A stretch of DNA of 64,000 nucleotides from the NCBI GenBank assembly GCA_964017065.1, contig OZ024787.1, forward strand, positions 4,058,503 through 4,122,502. Direction: 5' to 3'. The translations under genes and the position numbers were made by a program. Below, one piece after another: positions 1-13,570 of this stretch (the stretch's first letter is position 1; the number at the start of each line of letters is the position of its first letter). This DNA is from Haliclona indistincta. Lineage: Eukaryota > Porifera > Demospongiae > Haplosclerida > Chalinidae. The notes beneath the pieces were generated by a model, which saw only the letters and a list, made by a program, of their open reading frames with translations, was not told the DNA's origin and searched no databases.

Positions 1-3000
1 TTGGGCTAGTCGCCAGTTCATGCGAAGAGCTGTGCTCACAGGAGTGCCTACGCAAGATAAAGTCGTGCACAGAATTACATGTGGAAAACGGTGTTGAGGC
101 TAATTTCAAATTAACCGGAGCTGGGTTTCACAGGTAAGTGTGTACATACATGTGTATATGCATAGGTGATTTTGATATTATTTTGTTGCCTACAATTAGA
201 AATGTAGTTGTGTCTGTAAAATTGAAGAGAATACCTGAAGATGTAGATGTAGCAAGCATTATTTTTCTATTTCACATTTCAAAGAACGTCTATTTTGATA
301 TGGATGAGGTCAGTCATTATGCTTGCATGATTTTTGTCTTGGTGATCCGCTTGTTTTCTGCAGTTAACAACTCCAGGATCTCTAGTAGGAGAGGTGGGTA
401 TGATTGTACCTTGTGTTGTGCTCATGCAACAATCCAAATGATTATTATAACCTGGTTATACTAGAAAATGAGCTAAGTTGCCAAAATTAAAAAAAATTTC
501 ACTAAGTCATCATTCCTTGTAAAGCTCGCCAAGTTTATGTGCTATAATGGTATTGTTCTTTCTCTGATAATATTTCCTTGTTCACAGATGGTACACTTTG
601 ATCACATCAGTACTGAGCTACCATCAGATGTAGCCAGAGATCATGAAGTGCTGTACTATGGCAAGATGAACTGCTCTGGAAAATGGTCAGTGCATAATTA
701 TTAACCTTGAATTTTTATTTCTTATGAAAAGATGCTGGATAGAGGAAAATTGACTTAGGTCATTAAATTTTAGAGGATATGATGTACATAATTATACTAG
801 CTGGAATGAAAGTTCTGCCATGCTTCTGATTGTATTAACTGCACTTAGACTATAGACTTTTTTCAAAATTCCACACATTGGAGGCATTTGAGGGGAAAAG
901 TTGGCAGATAGCATTTTCTGACCCAATTTTTCATGCTGAATTCAAATATGCTGTCTGCCAAAGCAGCTGAAACATTGTTTAATAGTTAATTGTACATTTT
1001 TATTTTTAATGATATTCATTGTAAACAATGTGTTTATAACAACTAAAAATGATTGTCACACAATTCCTTCTTCCATCTTCCAACCCATGCTTTCGGGATT
1101 TGGTATCGTGGGATAGGCCAAATGAGCTTGCCTCCATACTGCTGCTTGATAATGGGCACGTTGAATGTGAAAGTAGAGAGCATCACTAGTCGGCGGTAGC
1201 GATTCTGGCGACGGTGTCTTGTTAAAAAGTATCAATCTTGCTTCATTGGTATTTCTCACACTGGTGAGGTTGTAAAGTTTGCAGATAAACTGCTCAGTAT
1301 TCTGTATTGTTTCAGCTGTCAATTCACCTTTTCCTAAGTTTTCCAAAAGACGATGATGTGTCCAAAAAGTCTCTTCTTACTATGGCCAGGCTATGTATGA
1401 TGTATAGTGTCACAGCCAGTCAATGCATGGAATGCTAGAATAGACTCTCTTGTATCTGAATTGTAAGCCATAATGATTAACTATTTCATGGATGGGAATA
1501 TATTGCCTCTACTTAGCTGTCCCTGTTTTGAACCAAAGCTGGGTACAAGTCATTCTACGGAAGTGACCTAACAGCAAAGCAATCACATACACTGCACCAC
1601 TATTTTGTCTGTGTGGTTTTCGACACAATGGAGAACTATTCTGGTGTCTGCCTGTTCATGTCGTGCTTCAAGTGGTTCTGTGTCTATATCTGAGTGAGAT
1701 GACTCTACCGTTTCATGTCCATCAAGTCGTTCTGCTGTGGACATGCAGAATGCCACTCTCATCATTGATGGCCAGGTACTTAGCTATTGGCAAGCCAACA
1801 GGACTTGTAACATTTGGAGATTTTGCTAATGCGTTTGTACAGTCAGTGTTGAATGCAGAAACCGTGTTTAATCGCATCGATGTTGTGTTTGATCGCTATT
1901 ATGATGTATCTATCAAGAGTGCAACCAGGAGAAGGCGCTCTCAAGGTACTAGACCGATTTAACGAATAATAGAGCATGCAAATGTGCCACTGCCATCAAG
2001 CTGGAGTAATTTAATAGCACTTTCTGAAAACAAAGCAGATTTAGCTCACTTTCTATCGCAACAGTTGATCGTTCAAGCACCACATTCAAAGGTTATTGTT
2101 GCAGTCGGTGGTTTTACAAATGAGGAAATGGTTGAATCATCTCATTCAGATATAGACACAGAACCACTTGAAGCATGACATGAACAGGCAGACACCAGAA
2201 TAGTTCTCCATTATGTTAAAAACCACACAGACAAAATAGTGGTGCAGTGTATGTGATTGCTTTGCTGTTAGGTCACTTCCGTAGAATGACTTGTACCCAG
2301 CTTTGGTTCAAAACAGGGACAGCTAAGAAGAGGCAATATATTCCCATCCATGAAATAGTTAATCATTATGGCTTACAATTCAGATACAAGAGAGTCTATT
2401 CTAGCATTCCATGCATTGACTGGCTGTGACACTATACATCATACATAGCCTGGCCATAGTAAGAAGAGACTTTTTGGACACATCATCGTCTTTTGGAAAA
2501 CTTAGGAAAAGGTGAATTGACAGCTGAAACAATACAGAATACTGAGCAGTTTATCTGCAAACTTCACAACCTCACCAGTGTGAGAAATACCAATGAAACA
2601 AGATTGATACTTTTTAACAAGACACCGTCGCCAGAATCGCTACCGCCGACTAGTGATGCTCTCTACTTTCACATTCAACGTGCTCATTATCAAGCAGCAG
2701 TATGGAGGCAAGCTCATTTGGCCTATCCCACGATACCAAATCCCGAAAGCATGGGTTGGAAGATGGAAGAAGGAACACAAAAGCCTACATGTATGTTGAT
2801 GTTATTGTCACCAGTACCAGAATCCTGCGAAGAAGTTATCATCGCATGCAAGTGCAAAACTGGATGTAAAACTTTATGTTGCAGGTGTAATAAGACAGAC
2901 TTGAACTGCACAAGAGACTGCACATGTAACCATGGAAATGAATTGTGTGACAATCATTTTTAGTTGTTATAAACACATTGTTTACAATGATGAATATCAT

Positions 3001-3184
3001 TAAAAAATGTACAATTAACTATTAAACAATGTTTCAGCTGCTTTGGCAGACAGCATATTTGAATTCAGCATGAAAAATTGGGTCAGTAAATGCTATCTGC
3101 CAACTTTTCCCCTCAAATGCCTCTAATGTTTTTATAATTGTGAAATTAAAAAAAAATTGACCTGTCTAACTGTCTAAGTCTTCA

Positions 3185-3234
<50 letters not shown>

Positions 3235-3604
3235 GTGCAGTATTGATTTCTCTCTCCCTATCCATCTTCGCTATCAACCAGCTCACAAACACTCCCCCTA
3301 CTACTCGTTCTTCCTTCCTCCTCCTCTCCTCTTACTCCAGCATACCAACCACTCGCCCTTCTCATTAGACTCTACCAATAGCTTGCTTTCTCTCTCCTGC
3401 TCTGCTCACTCAGAGGACGAGTGCAACTGGACTTGTGTCAGCCCAATTGGGGAGGCATGGTGCAGGCTGAAGGAGGCATGCAAGAACACTGTACCTCGAG
3501 GAGTGCAGGAGTGGTCATGGGTTGTGATGATAGTGACAATATGTGTTGTCAATGGTGGAACAGCACTGATGATTGCAACTATGGCCAGAATAAAATTATT
3601 ATAA
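1..3604 (+). CDS. PIGX: PIG-X-like subunit of GPI mannosyltransferase I (5' partial)
   Basis: PIG-X stabilises PIG-M, which adds the first mannose to GPI anchors in the ER. Five exons fit by phase: 3-133 (partial at the window edge), 200-308, 364-393 (a 10-codon microexon), 588-685 and 3235-3604. The joined protein reads GAGFHR-NVVVSVK, then IPEDVD...YFDMDE, then a Cys residue and FSLPIHLRY. These match the order of PIG-X landmarks I know (GFHR after a Cys-rich start, the YvDpyEL-like patch, the P-x-HxRY strand). The last exon has a Cys-rich lumenal stretch (ECNWTC) and one C-terminal membrane helix (VVMIVTICVVNGGTALMIA) with a short basic tail, as expected of a type I ER protein. The start codon lies outside the window. 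The last intron (686-3234) is swollen by a palindromic transposon and ends in a (TC)n tract that serves as the polypyrimidine tract. Confidence 0.8.
1056..1716 (-). pseudogene. Inverted truncated copy of the same transposon protein
   Basis: This is the minus-strand mirror of the right arm. It contains the open stretch MENLGKGELT...GWKMEEGIV (1056-1346), which stops early because the Cys-rich tail has been deleted. It also contains a second open piece (1583-1765) with HEQADTRIVLH. A few substitutions separate it from the plus-strand copy, so the inverted duplication is not brand new. Confidence 0.6.
1735..2963 (+). pseudogene. Decayed transposon protein with XPG/PIN-like motifs and a Cys-rich tail
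   Basis: Broken coding pieces in different frames read in order: a FGDFANAFVQSVL segment with RIDVVFDRYYD, then VIVAVGG, HEQADTRIVLH, a VIALLLGHF-type strand, FKTGTAKKRQYIPI, then AFHALTGCDT and finally the piece beginning MENLGKGELT. It ends in a Cys-rich tail (CKCKTGCKTLCCRCNK). I recognise this as an uncharacterised repetitive family common in invertebrate genomes. The EADTR and GCDT motifs resemble the acidic motifs of XPG/FEN-type PIN nucleases; that functional reading is inference. Several in-frame stops (for example after 1959, 2175 and 2253) make this copy non-functional. The last piece (2493-2963, 156 codons) is still open. Confidence 0.65.
3190..3232 (+). repeat. (TC)n microsatellite acting as polypyrimidine tract
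   Basis: An uninterrupted TC dinucleotide run directly abuts the AG acceptor of the last PIGX exon at 3235. Confidence 0.9.
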
Positions 3605-4255
3605 TTATCATTAATTTTTTGATTTTTGCTCGTGGTTTGTCACTAAAGTACATAAAACAGTAGTCGACAGTAGTCTAGTCCCAGACCACACCCCTTCCAT
3701 TTCATCACCCCTTGAGTTACGCTCAAGTACATGTAGAATATCATTATCAGGCTGAGTTGCTTGTACTAGTCTGACACCATCTATCTACTCGTCTCACACT
3801 AGCTCCACCACCGCTCTTTGCGTGCAGCAGTACGCAGGCTGAACAAGTCAAAGCAAGTGTTCTTTTTCTTTTCAAGTCGAAATTTGGCTGTTATCTTTAC
3901 TGTTTGACGTTCCATTCCATATTCCATTCCGCGTTTTATACCTAGCCCTTTGTCTAGTTGGGCGTGCCCTTTGTCCTCGCTTTTGTCAGGCAACCATTTC
4001 TGCTTGCTCGTGAGTGGGCGTGGTACTGGTATCCCGAAACCTTATTAATTTTTTGTACACCCCGAACCAGCCCCTTTTTACAGTGCTTAGAGTTTCGATC
4101 TATTATCTTGCTCCAGCAAACGCGCTAATACGACAATTCCAAAAGGCTACCAGCCTTCCGCTACAAAACGAAGCAGCACTCTATAGCTCAGTCTAAAGTG
4201 CTTGATCCTGCAGCTCTGCAGACAGCGCGTCGGAGTTGTCGTCACAGTACACTGA
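3605..4255. other. Intergenic, no gene seen
   Basis: About 650 bp lie between the PIGX stop and the next start codon. Only short unrelated open frames are present. The 3' part should hold the promoter of the gene starting at 4256, but no TATA box or other clear element was seen. Confidence 0.5.
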
Positions 4256-7200
4256 ATGGATCCGGACTATGATCCGGACCAAGGGGATCAAGGAGGTTAT
4301 GACGATGAGGTACACATGATCAGCACTATTATGACAACATTTTTTACTTCTCTTTAGCCCCGTTACAACGACGGCACAGGGATGAGTTTGCGGCAAGCTA
4401 CACAAACAAGGAACGCTCCAAATAAAGAGGTTTGAGCCGTTAATTTTACGAAATGACTATTGCCACCGACAAAATCGGTGGCGCGTTCAGCCACAGACTG
4501 GCTATTGCCACCGACCGGTGGCGCGTTCAGCCACTGACTGGCTATTGCCACCGACCGGTGGCGCGTTCAGCCACTGACTGGCTATTGCCACCGACAGATC
4601 ACTATAAAGGCTTGTTTTGTGAATAGACCGATCAGCAGGTTTCGGTGGCTCAGCGGTTTAGTACGGTGGTTTGTAGTGCATTCGTTCTGGGTTCGATTCT
4701 CGCTGCATGCATAGCTTTTTAACTTTTTTATACATGTAGAAAACTTTAGTTTTTTTAACTAATAATATTACTCGACGATCCTTAGCTCCTTAGTTAGGAC
4801 GACCTTCCCGACGATCCTTAGTTAGGACATAGATAACGATCCTTAGTTAGGAAGACCCTCCCGACGATCCTTAGTTAGGAAGACCCTCCCGACGATCCTT
4901 AGGGTTAGTAAGGGCCGAAGGCCCGTTTTAGGACGACCATCCCGACTTTGCGCAGTTAGGAGAAGTTTTTTAGGGTTTAGGGTTTAGTAGTAGCCCACGA
5001 GTAGGTGTGGTTAACTGTAGTATGAATATTAATTAGGCGACCGGTGGCAATAGCGGTTCTGTGGCTGTTAGCGCCACCGACCGGTGGCAATAGCGTTTTT
5101 GTGACTGATAGCGCCACCGACCGGTGGCAATAGCCTTTTTGTGACTGCTAGCGCCACCGACCGGTGGCAATAGCGTGTTCATGGCTGGTTCCAGGCACCG
5201 ATTTGTCGGTGGCAATAGCCACGGCCTTAATTTTATGATAATAATAATTATTGTACTAAGAAATTGATGTGTCATATAATTATGTCATGTGCTGCATACA
5301 ATAGGTTCACTTCGAGATCATTATTCATGATGGAGGGAATATATAAATGATGCCCTTGTGTTGCCAGATGAAAATGCTTGTTGCTACAATAATGCATGGT
5401 CCATCTAACTTACTTATGTTACACTATCTATGGATTGTTGTAGTTCCAGATTTGCACTGAGTACGTTCCATTTAACCCTAAATTATCTTGCTGAAATTTT
5501 AACCTCGTAAATGCTGACCACTTCTCTCGTGAATATCTCGTGCGTCTTTTGTCTACTGGTCTCAAATTTGCGTCCTTTTACGTCAGTGAGTAGCCGCAAT
5601 TGCCCACACTCAAGTCGGTCAATATGCCCCTCCCACTTCGAAAGTGAAGCCGATAAAGTGCAACGACCTCGTCAAATTTTGTTCAAAGTTAGTACTTTGG
5701 GGGTGGCTACTGAAAAGTACATACAAATAGCAGTGGTTTGTACATACAAATAAATGTACATACAATAAATCTAGCCCAGATCATAGAGAATGTGCAAAAA
5801 TGTGTTTTCCGAGCACTTTGAAGCCATAAAATGTCAAAAATTTGTGGTGTTTTTCCTAAAATGTTGTGGAATTTGCACTGAAGCCATAGAAATGCCATTG
5901 CCAATACATTTATCGCAGGGGGCGCCGAAAACCACTCTTTTTTGCGGTTATTTGTATTCTTCAATTTGGCTCAATTTTGGGATATTTTAGCACTTTTTCA
6001 TAAAGTTATGGTGTCTGAAGTATTTATGACGCCAAATGGCATCATTAGGGCTTAACCCTTTAACCCCTATTGTCGCCTTTTGGCGACATACATACTTCAG
6101 ACACCACAACTTTATGAAAAAGTGCTAAAATATCCCAAAATTGAGCCAAATTGAAGAATACAAATAACCGCAAAAAATTGACTGGTTTTCGGCGCGCCCC
6201 CTGCGCTAAACGTATTAGCTTCGGCATTTCTATGGCTTCAGTGCAAATTCCACAACATTTTAAGAAAAACAAAATGGCTGCCAAGAAAATTCGGACATTT
6301 TATGGCTTCAGGGTGCTCGGAAACACATTTTCGTGCATTCTCTATGATCTGGACTACATTTTGCACTCACCAAAACCACTGCTAGTTGTGTGTACTTTTC
6401 AGTATCCAGCCCCAAAGCACTAACTTTGAGCAAAATTTGACGAGGTCGTTGCACTTTATCGGCTTCACTTTCGAAGTGGGAGGGGCATATCGACTGACTT
6501 GAGTGTGGGCAATTGCGGCTACTCACTGGCGTAAAAGGACGCAAATTTGAGACCAGTAGCACAAAAGACACACGAGATATTCACAAGAGAAGTGGTCAGC
6601 ATTTACGAGGTTAAAATTTCAGCAAGATAATTTAGTAATTAAAGGGTTAAAGGGTTAATTGTTATGTGAGTGGATGGTATACGGCGTGTATATGATTTGA
6701 AAACTAATAACCGAGAGCTTAACCATACACTTTTCTTGGTGAGTGAATGCGAAATGTCTTCACTCTAGAACCTCTAAACAAGGCCATATTTAGAAAGCTA
6801 TAGCTATAGTGAGTCTGTCGTTGTTGCATAATCCTTACTAAAGCTATGTGTTAGCAAATCACTTAGCAAACTCAGAACTCATCATGTGACAATGCTGCTC
6901 CAATGCTATTGTATCACGGGTAGCTGGCCCGCTACGTACAAAGAATTTTGACATCATGTCTACGGACAAAAATACATGCAGAAACCAGAAGTCCTTGACA
7001 CATTCCATGTGAGAAAAACTGCTATTTATAATTTTTACTTGTCATCAGAAACTTTGTAGCCATAAATTAAGCTCTAGCTCTACATGTACCTGACTACTAA
7101 CAGTAGCTCAGTAAAGCAAACCTAGCTACCATTAATTCATGCATTGCACATGAAAGCAAGGTGTTAAAAACAATCGTTTCATAGTATTTCCATGCAGAGG

Positions 7201-8581
7201 CATTTTTTAGAGCTACAAATAGTACAACAACAATGTGTTATGTTATATTGCATAATTATTTTTATGCCTCGGAGGCCAGAGCCATGGGGCATACAGTATT
7301 TGTGCTGTCTGCCCTTCTTCCTTCCGAAACTGTCCGTCTGTAGCAAGCATTTTTCATGCTCACTAAAAAGTAAGCGACGAAACTAGCAACAAAGATTATT
7401 GTTGCTAGTTCAACATTATCATTGTTGAATAACGTGATAACGAATTCGTGATAATCAACATTATCACGAATTTGAATTATAGAAATCTTGTTTTACGGCT
7501 CCGTTCGCGAGTTATGGTGTGATTTGTTTACCTTAATGGCTGTTGCTGGTGATCTGGATTTCTCTGAAAGTAAAACTGTTCACACTGATGCAGGGGCGTT
7601 TTTACAAGGGTGCTTCCAGTGCTTGAGCACCCCCCTAAGAACCAGAGATTTCTTTTTTAATAAGGCAAAAGATTATAGTTAACCATGCTTAGTAGAAAAA
7701 ATAATGCTTGCCATATTAATTTTAGTAAGGTGATTAGTGGCTTGCTAGCCATAGGAACGGACGTGTTACTAGACTAGCTCAGAGAACAGCCTTGCTTGAA
7801 TTTCGATTGTACTGTAATTATAATAAATATTTGGGCGTAGTCAATAAATAATGGGTGTGGTTTATAATTAAGCACCCGCCTACTCCAAATCCTGGATACG
7901 CCACTGCTGATGTACATGCAGGAATGCAAATTACCTAATCCACTGAGGCATCAGCACCTGTGGTGTTATTTTGAGTCCAAGAGATATACTAAACTTGTTG
8001 CATGAAAATGAAGTTGAGGTAAACACAACAATGAGCTTCATAGTTAAATTATACTATTAATTCATCAAATTATATAAAATAATCACAAAACGTCAATAAA
8101 ATCATATATTTTAACTTTTTATTTGCAGGTCCTGATAGCCGTTCTAGTGATCTTATTAGCAGTCGTGGCTGGATTATACATCTACAACAAGTCGTGTGAG
8201 ATGGAAGCTCTTAGAACCCAGGTGGAAACTCTTAGAACCCAGAATCAAGAACTCAATGAGATCAAAGGACGCTATGAAGCTCAGAAAATGTTTATGGATG
8301 AAAAGGTTTCAAGTAGTAACCAGGTATCGAATATGGATAGAGTGCTGACCATGCTGGAGAAATATCAGAATGAAATGGGAGATAAGTTTAAAAATGTAGA
8401 GGAGAAAGAAAAGAAATGTTCTGAACATCTGGACAGTCTTCATCATGATCTCACTACTATTCAAAGTAACATCACAGAACTAGTCAGGCAAAGAGAAAGA
8501 GCTGTTATGCAAGCAAATTTGTACAGCGATAAGCTGCAGGCATGTAAGAATTCATTAGCGGCCAAATGTGAAAGAGGATGA
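4256..8581 (+). CDS. Small type II membrane protein with coiled-coil ectodomain (copy A)
   Basis: Three phase-0 exons fit: 4256-4309, 4358-4429 and 8129-8581, giving 192 aa. The N-terminal 42 residues are acidic and polar (MDPDYDPDQGDQGGYDDE, then PRYNDGTG). One hydrophobic helix follows (VLIAVLVILLAVVAGLYIYN, residues 43-62). The remaining 130 residues are heptad-like coiled coil with two adjacent EALRTQVETLRTQ-type repeats and a C-terminal Cys pair. There is no signal peptide, so a cytosolic N-terminus is likely. The gene at 10501-11844 has the same exon start (VLI...), the same intron phase and the same layout, so the two are probably tandem paralogues. Family not recognised. An extra exon in the 3.7-kb second intron cannot be excluded. 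Confidence 0.6.
4639..4712 (+). other. tRNA-like segment (possible pol III promoter, SINE head)
   Basis: A box-A-like TGGCTCAGCGG at 4646-4656 and a box-B-like GGTTCGATTCT at 4690-4700 have normal tRNA spacing and are followed by T-runs that could stop pol III. Acceptor and T stems do not pair well, so this is a degraded tRNA or tRNA-derived SINE head rather than a working tRNA gene. Confidence 0.45.
4773..4943 (+). repeat. Tandem array of a ~28-bp unit
   Basis: About five imperfect copies of a unit starting CGACGATCCTTAGTTAGGA lie in the core of the 778-bp element. A TTTAGGG-type run follows at about 4968-4988. Confidence 0.75.
5476..6654. mobile_element. Palindromic MITE flanked by TTAA (piggyBac-like)
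   Basis: The left half (5476 to about 6050) and right half (about 6060-6654) are imperfect reverse complements, so the whole element can fold into one long hairpin. It is flanked by TTAA at 5472-5475 and 6655-6658, and its ends begin CCCT. TTAA targets with CCYT-type ends are typical of piggyBac elements. AGGGCTTAACCCTTTAACCC at the centre suggests two head-to-head copies fused at an internal end. Open frames inside are mirror images of each other and not genes. Confidence 0.65.
7383..7478. repeat. Cluster of short hairpins
   Basis: Back-to-back small palindromes are present: CTAGCAACAA with TTGTTGCTAG, CAACATTATC with a nearby CATTGTTG, and repeated GTGATAA/TTATCAC with AATTCG cores. They lie in the long intron of gene A. 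Function unknown. Confidence 0.5.
7591..7906. mobile_element. hAT-like MITE
   Basis: The left end is CAGGGGCGTTTTTACA and the right end, read inward, is CAGTGGCGTATCCAGGATTT; each is followed by a GGTGCTT-type subterminal patch. A 6-bp repeat CTGATG flanks both sides (7585-7590 and 7907-7912). CAGNGGCG ends are typical of hAT-derived MITEs. A hAT duplication should be 8 bp, so the class is tentative. Confidence 0.55.
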
Positions 8582-9451
8582 TTTTAAAAACTACATAGTA
8601 GAACTAGATGGAGAGTACATGAAAACTTTTTTAGTAAAATAATTATTATGTTGCTCAAACTGCTAGTGCATTGAGCAGAACCTTGATACTGTTGTGAGGT
8701 GACACGTGCGGTTTGGGGACATCAACGTTAAGTATTAAAGCCTGCTTTTTAGTGAATATATTATATGCACGTGCAACTGAAATGTATACAGTACCACAAT
8801 GTGAACAATACAGAGCACAGCTGAAAAGAACTGAAGTAAGAGTGGTAGGGATGGGCAATCGTACATTATAGGCAATGAAGATGGGCATTGTATAGACCTT
8901 TGAATGAAGATACTAGTAATGTGAGGCTATCCTTTGGGCTGGTGGCTATACCTAAGATACTGCCTTTCCAGACTAGAAGCTGGCTAAAGTACTCTAGTAA
9001 AGCGAGGTTACCACTTTTCTATGAATACTAGACATACAAATTCACATGAATTACCTCGCAACGCGCCTGGCGGGTCAGTTAATTTTATTCATTAAGAACC
9101 TCTGGTTTTAAGTCTCTGTGGATTATCTTTCTACAATGACAGGAGTGGACAGCCTCACATATCTCTAACAGAATGAGCTGAGAAGAGAGAGAGAGAGAGA
9201 GGGAGGGAGAGAGAAGGTGAAAGGGGGAGGGAGGGAAGTAGGAGTAAGAGATCGACATCGTATGGTGGTTTTACATTGTTAACAGTAACTTTTTCATGAA
9301 TTTGGAATAAAATATTGAAATGCACATAATGGTAATAACACAGAATCAATTCATTGTTTGCTTGCAAAAATTGATGCTATCTTTCATGTAAAATGTCTGT
9401 CCAATGACCTAAAGAGAGAACAGCATTAGCTACACACCATCAGCATTCCAC
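8582..9451. other. Intergenic, with a kinase exon fossil and short GA repeats
   Basis: This lies between gene A and the 3' end of the kinase. Apart from the exon-4 copy at 9098-9175 and a GA/GGGA microsatellite at about 9181-9237, nothing recognisable was seen. Confidence 0.5.
9098..9175 (-). pseudogene. Orphan copy of kinase exon 4 (HRDLKPE segment)
   Basis: The segment is almost identical to kinase exon 4 at 12046-12128. On the minus strand it encodes EICEAVHSCHCRKIIHRDLK. The acceptor-side bases before the ATG are lost and the adjoining GA-rich sequence was copied along with it. No other kinase exon surrounds it, so it is probably the relic of a partial tandem duplication. Confidence 0.7.
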
Positions 9452-13307
<3,856 letters not shown>

Positions 13308-13570
13308 CTTTGTTCTGGTTTAGGTGCGCGATAATTAGAACATTATAGAACTCCACCCATTTTCCACCCATTCTCAAAAAGTTGCTGCACTGCGGAGTGC
13401 ACTGCCGTTGCTTGGATCTGTTGATTGAAAGGTCTTCGGTCTGAAGATCCTCTAGGATTGGTAAGATGCGTATCTAGCTGCTGTCCCATATTCTCTCTCA
13501 TCCTCCAACTCTCTCATTGTGTCTCATTATACAATTCCACTCACAGTTTGTGTGTACTAAGCATATACTC
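13308..13570. promoter_or_regulatory. Short shared promoter between kinase (-) and GTPase (+)
   Basis: The two start codons face away from each other across 263 bp, so both promoters must lie here. No TATA box or other named motif was found. The inference rests on spacing only. Confidence 0.5.

Larger units (their letters stand above)
875..3129. mobile_element. Large inverted-repeat relic of a nuclease-like transposon in PIGX intron 4
   Basis: Two arms, about 875-1716 and 2126-3129, are reverse complements of one another around a spacer of about 410 bp. The outer limits are the shared motif GGCATTTGAGGGGAAAAG on the left and its complement on the right. Both arms encode the same protein end (MENLGKGELT...), on the minus strand at left and the plus strand at right. 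The left arm lacks about 160 bp that the right arm has (near 2778-2941), which encode a Cys-rich tail. No clear terminal repeats or target duplication were seen. The element lies wholly within an intron. Confidence 0.75.
4449..5226. mobile_element. 778-bp non-autonomous DNA transposon with array-type inverted ends
   Basis: The element is bounded by an identical 9-bp direct repeat TTAATTTTA at 4440-4448 and 5227-5235, a probable target duplication. The ends are inverted copies built on CTATTGCCACCGACAAA. Each end is expanded into a tandem array of a roughly 45-bp unit containing CCACCGACCGGTGG: about 4453-4597 on the left and about 5036-5220 inverted on the right. The core holds a tRNA-like segment, a 28-bp tandem array and a short run of TTTAGGG. 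A 9-bp duplication fits MULE-type elements, but the class is not certain. Confidence 0.7.

Noticed and set aside
4639..4712. A functional tRNA gene
   Set aside because: Boxes A and B are present, but acceptor and T stems do not pair, and it lies inside a transposon.
4968..4988. Interstitial telomere
   Set aside because: Only about three TTTAGGG-like units, inside the 778-bp element.
5511..6571. Several open frames of 66-90 codons on both strands
   Set aside because: Mirror images within a palindromic MITE; no start context, splice sites or family likeness.
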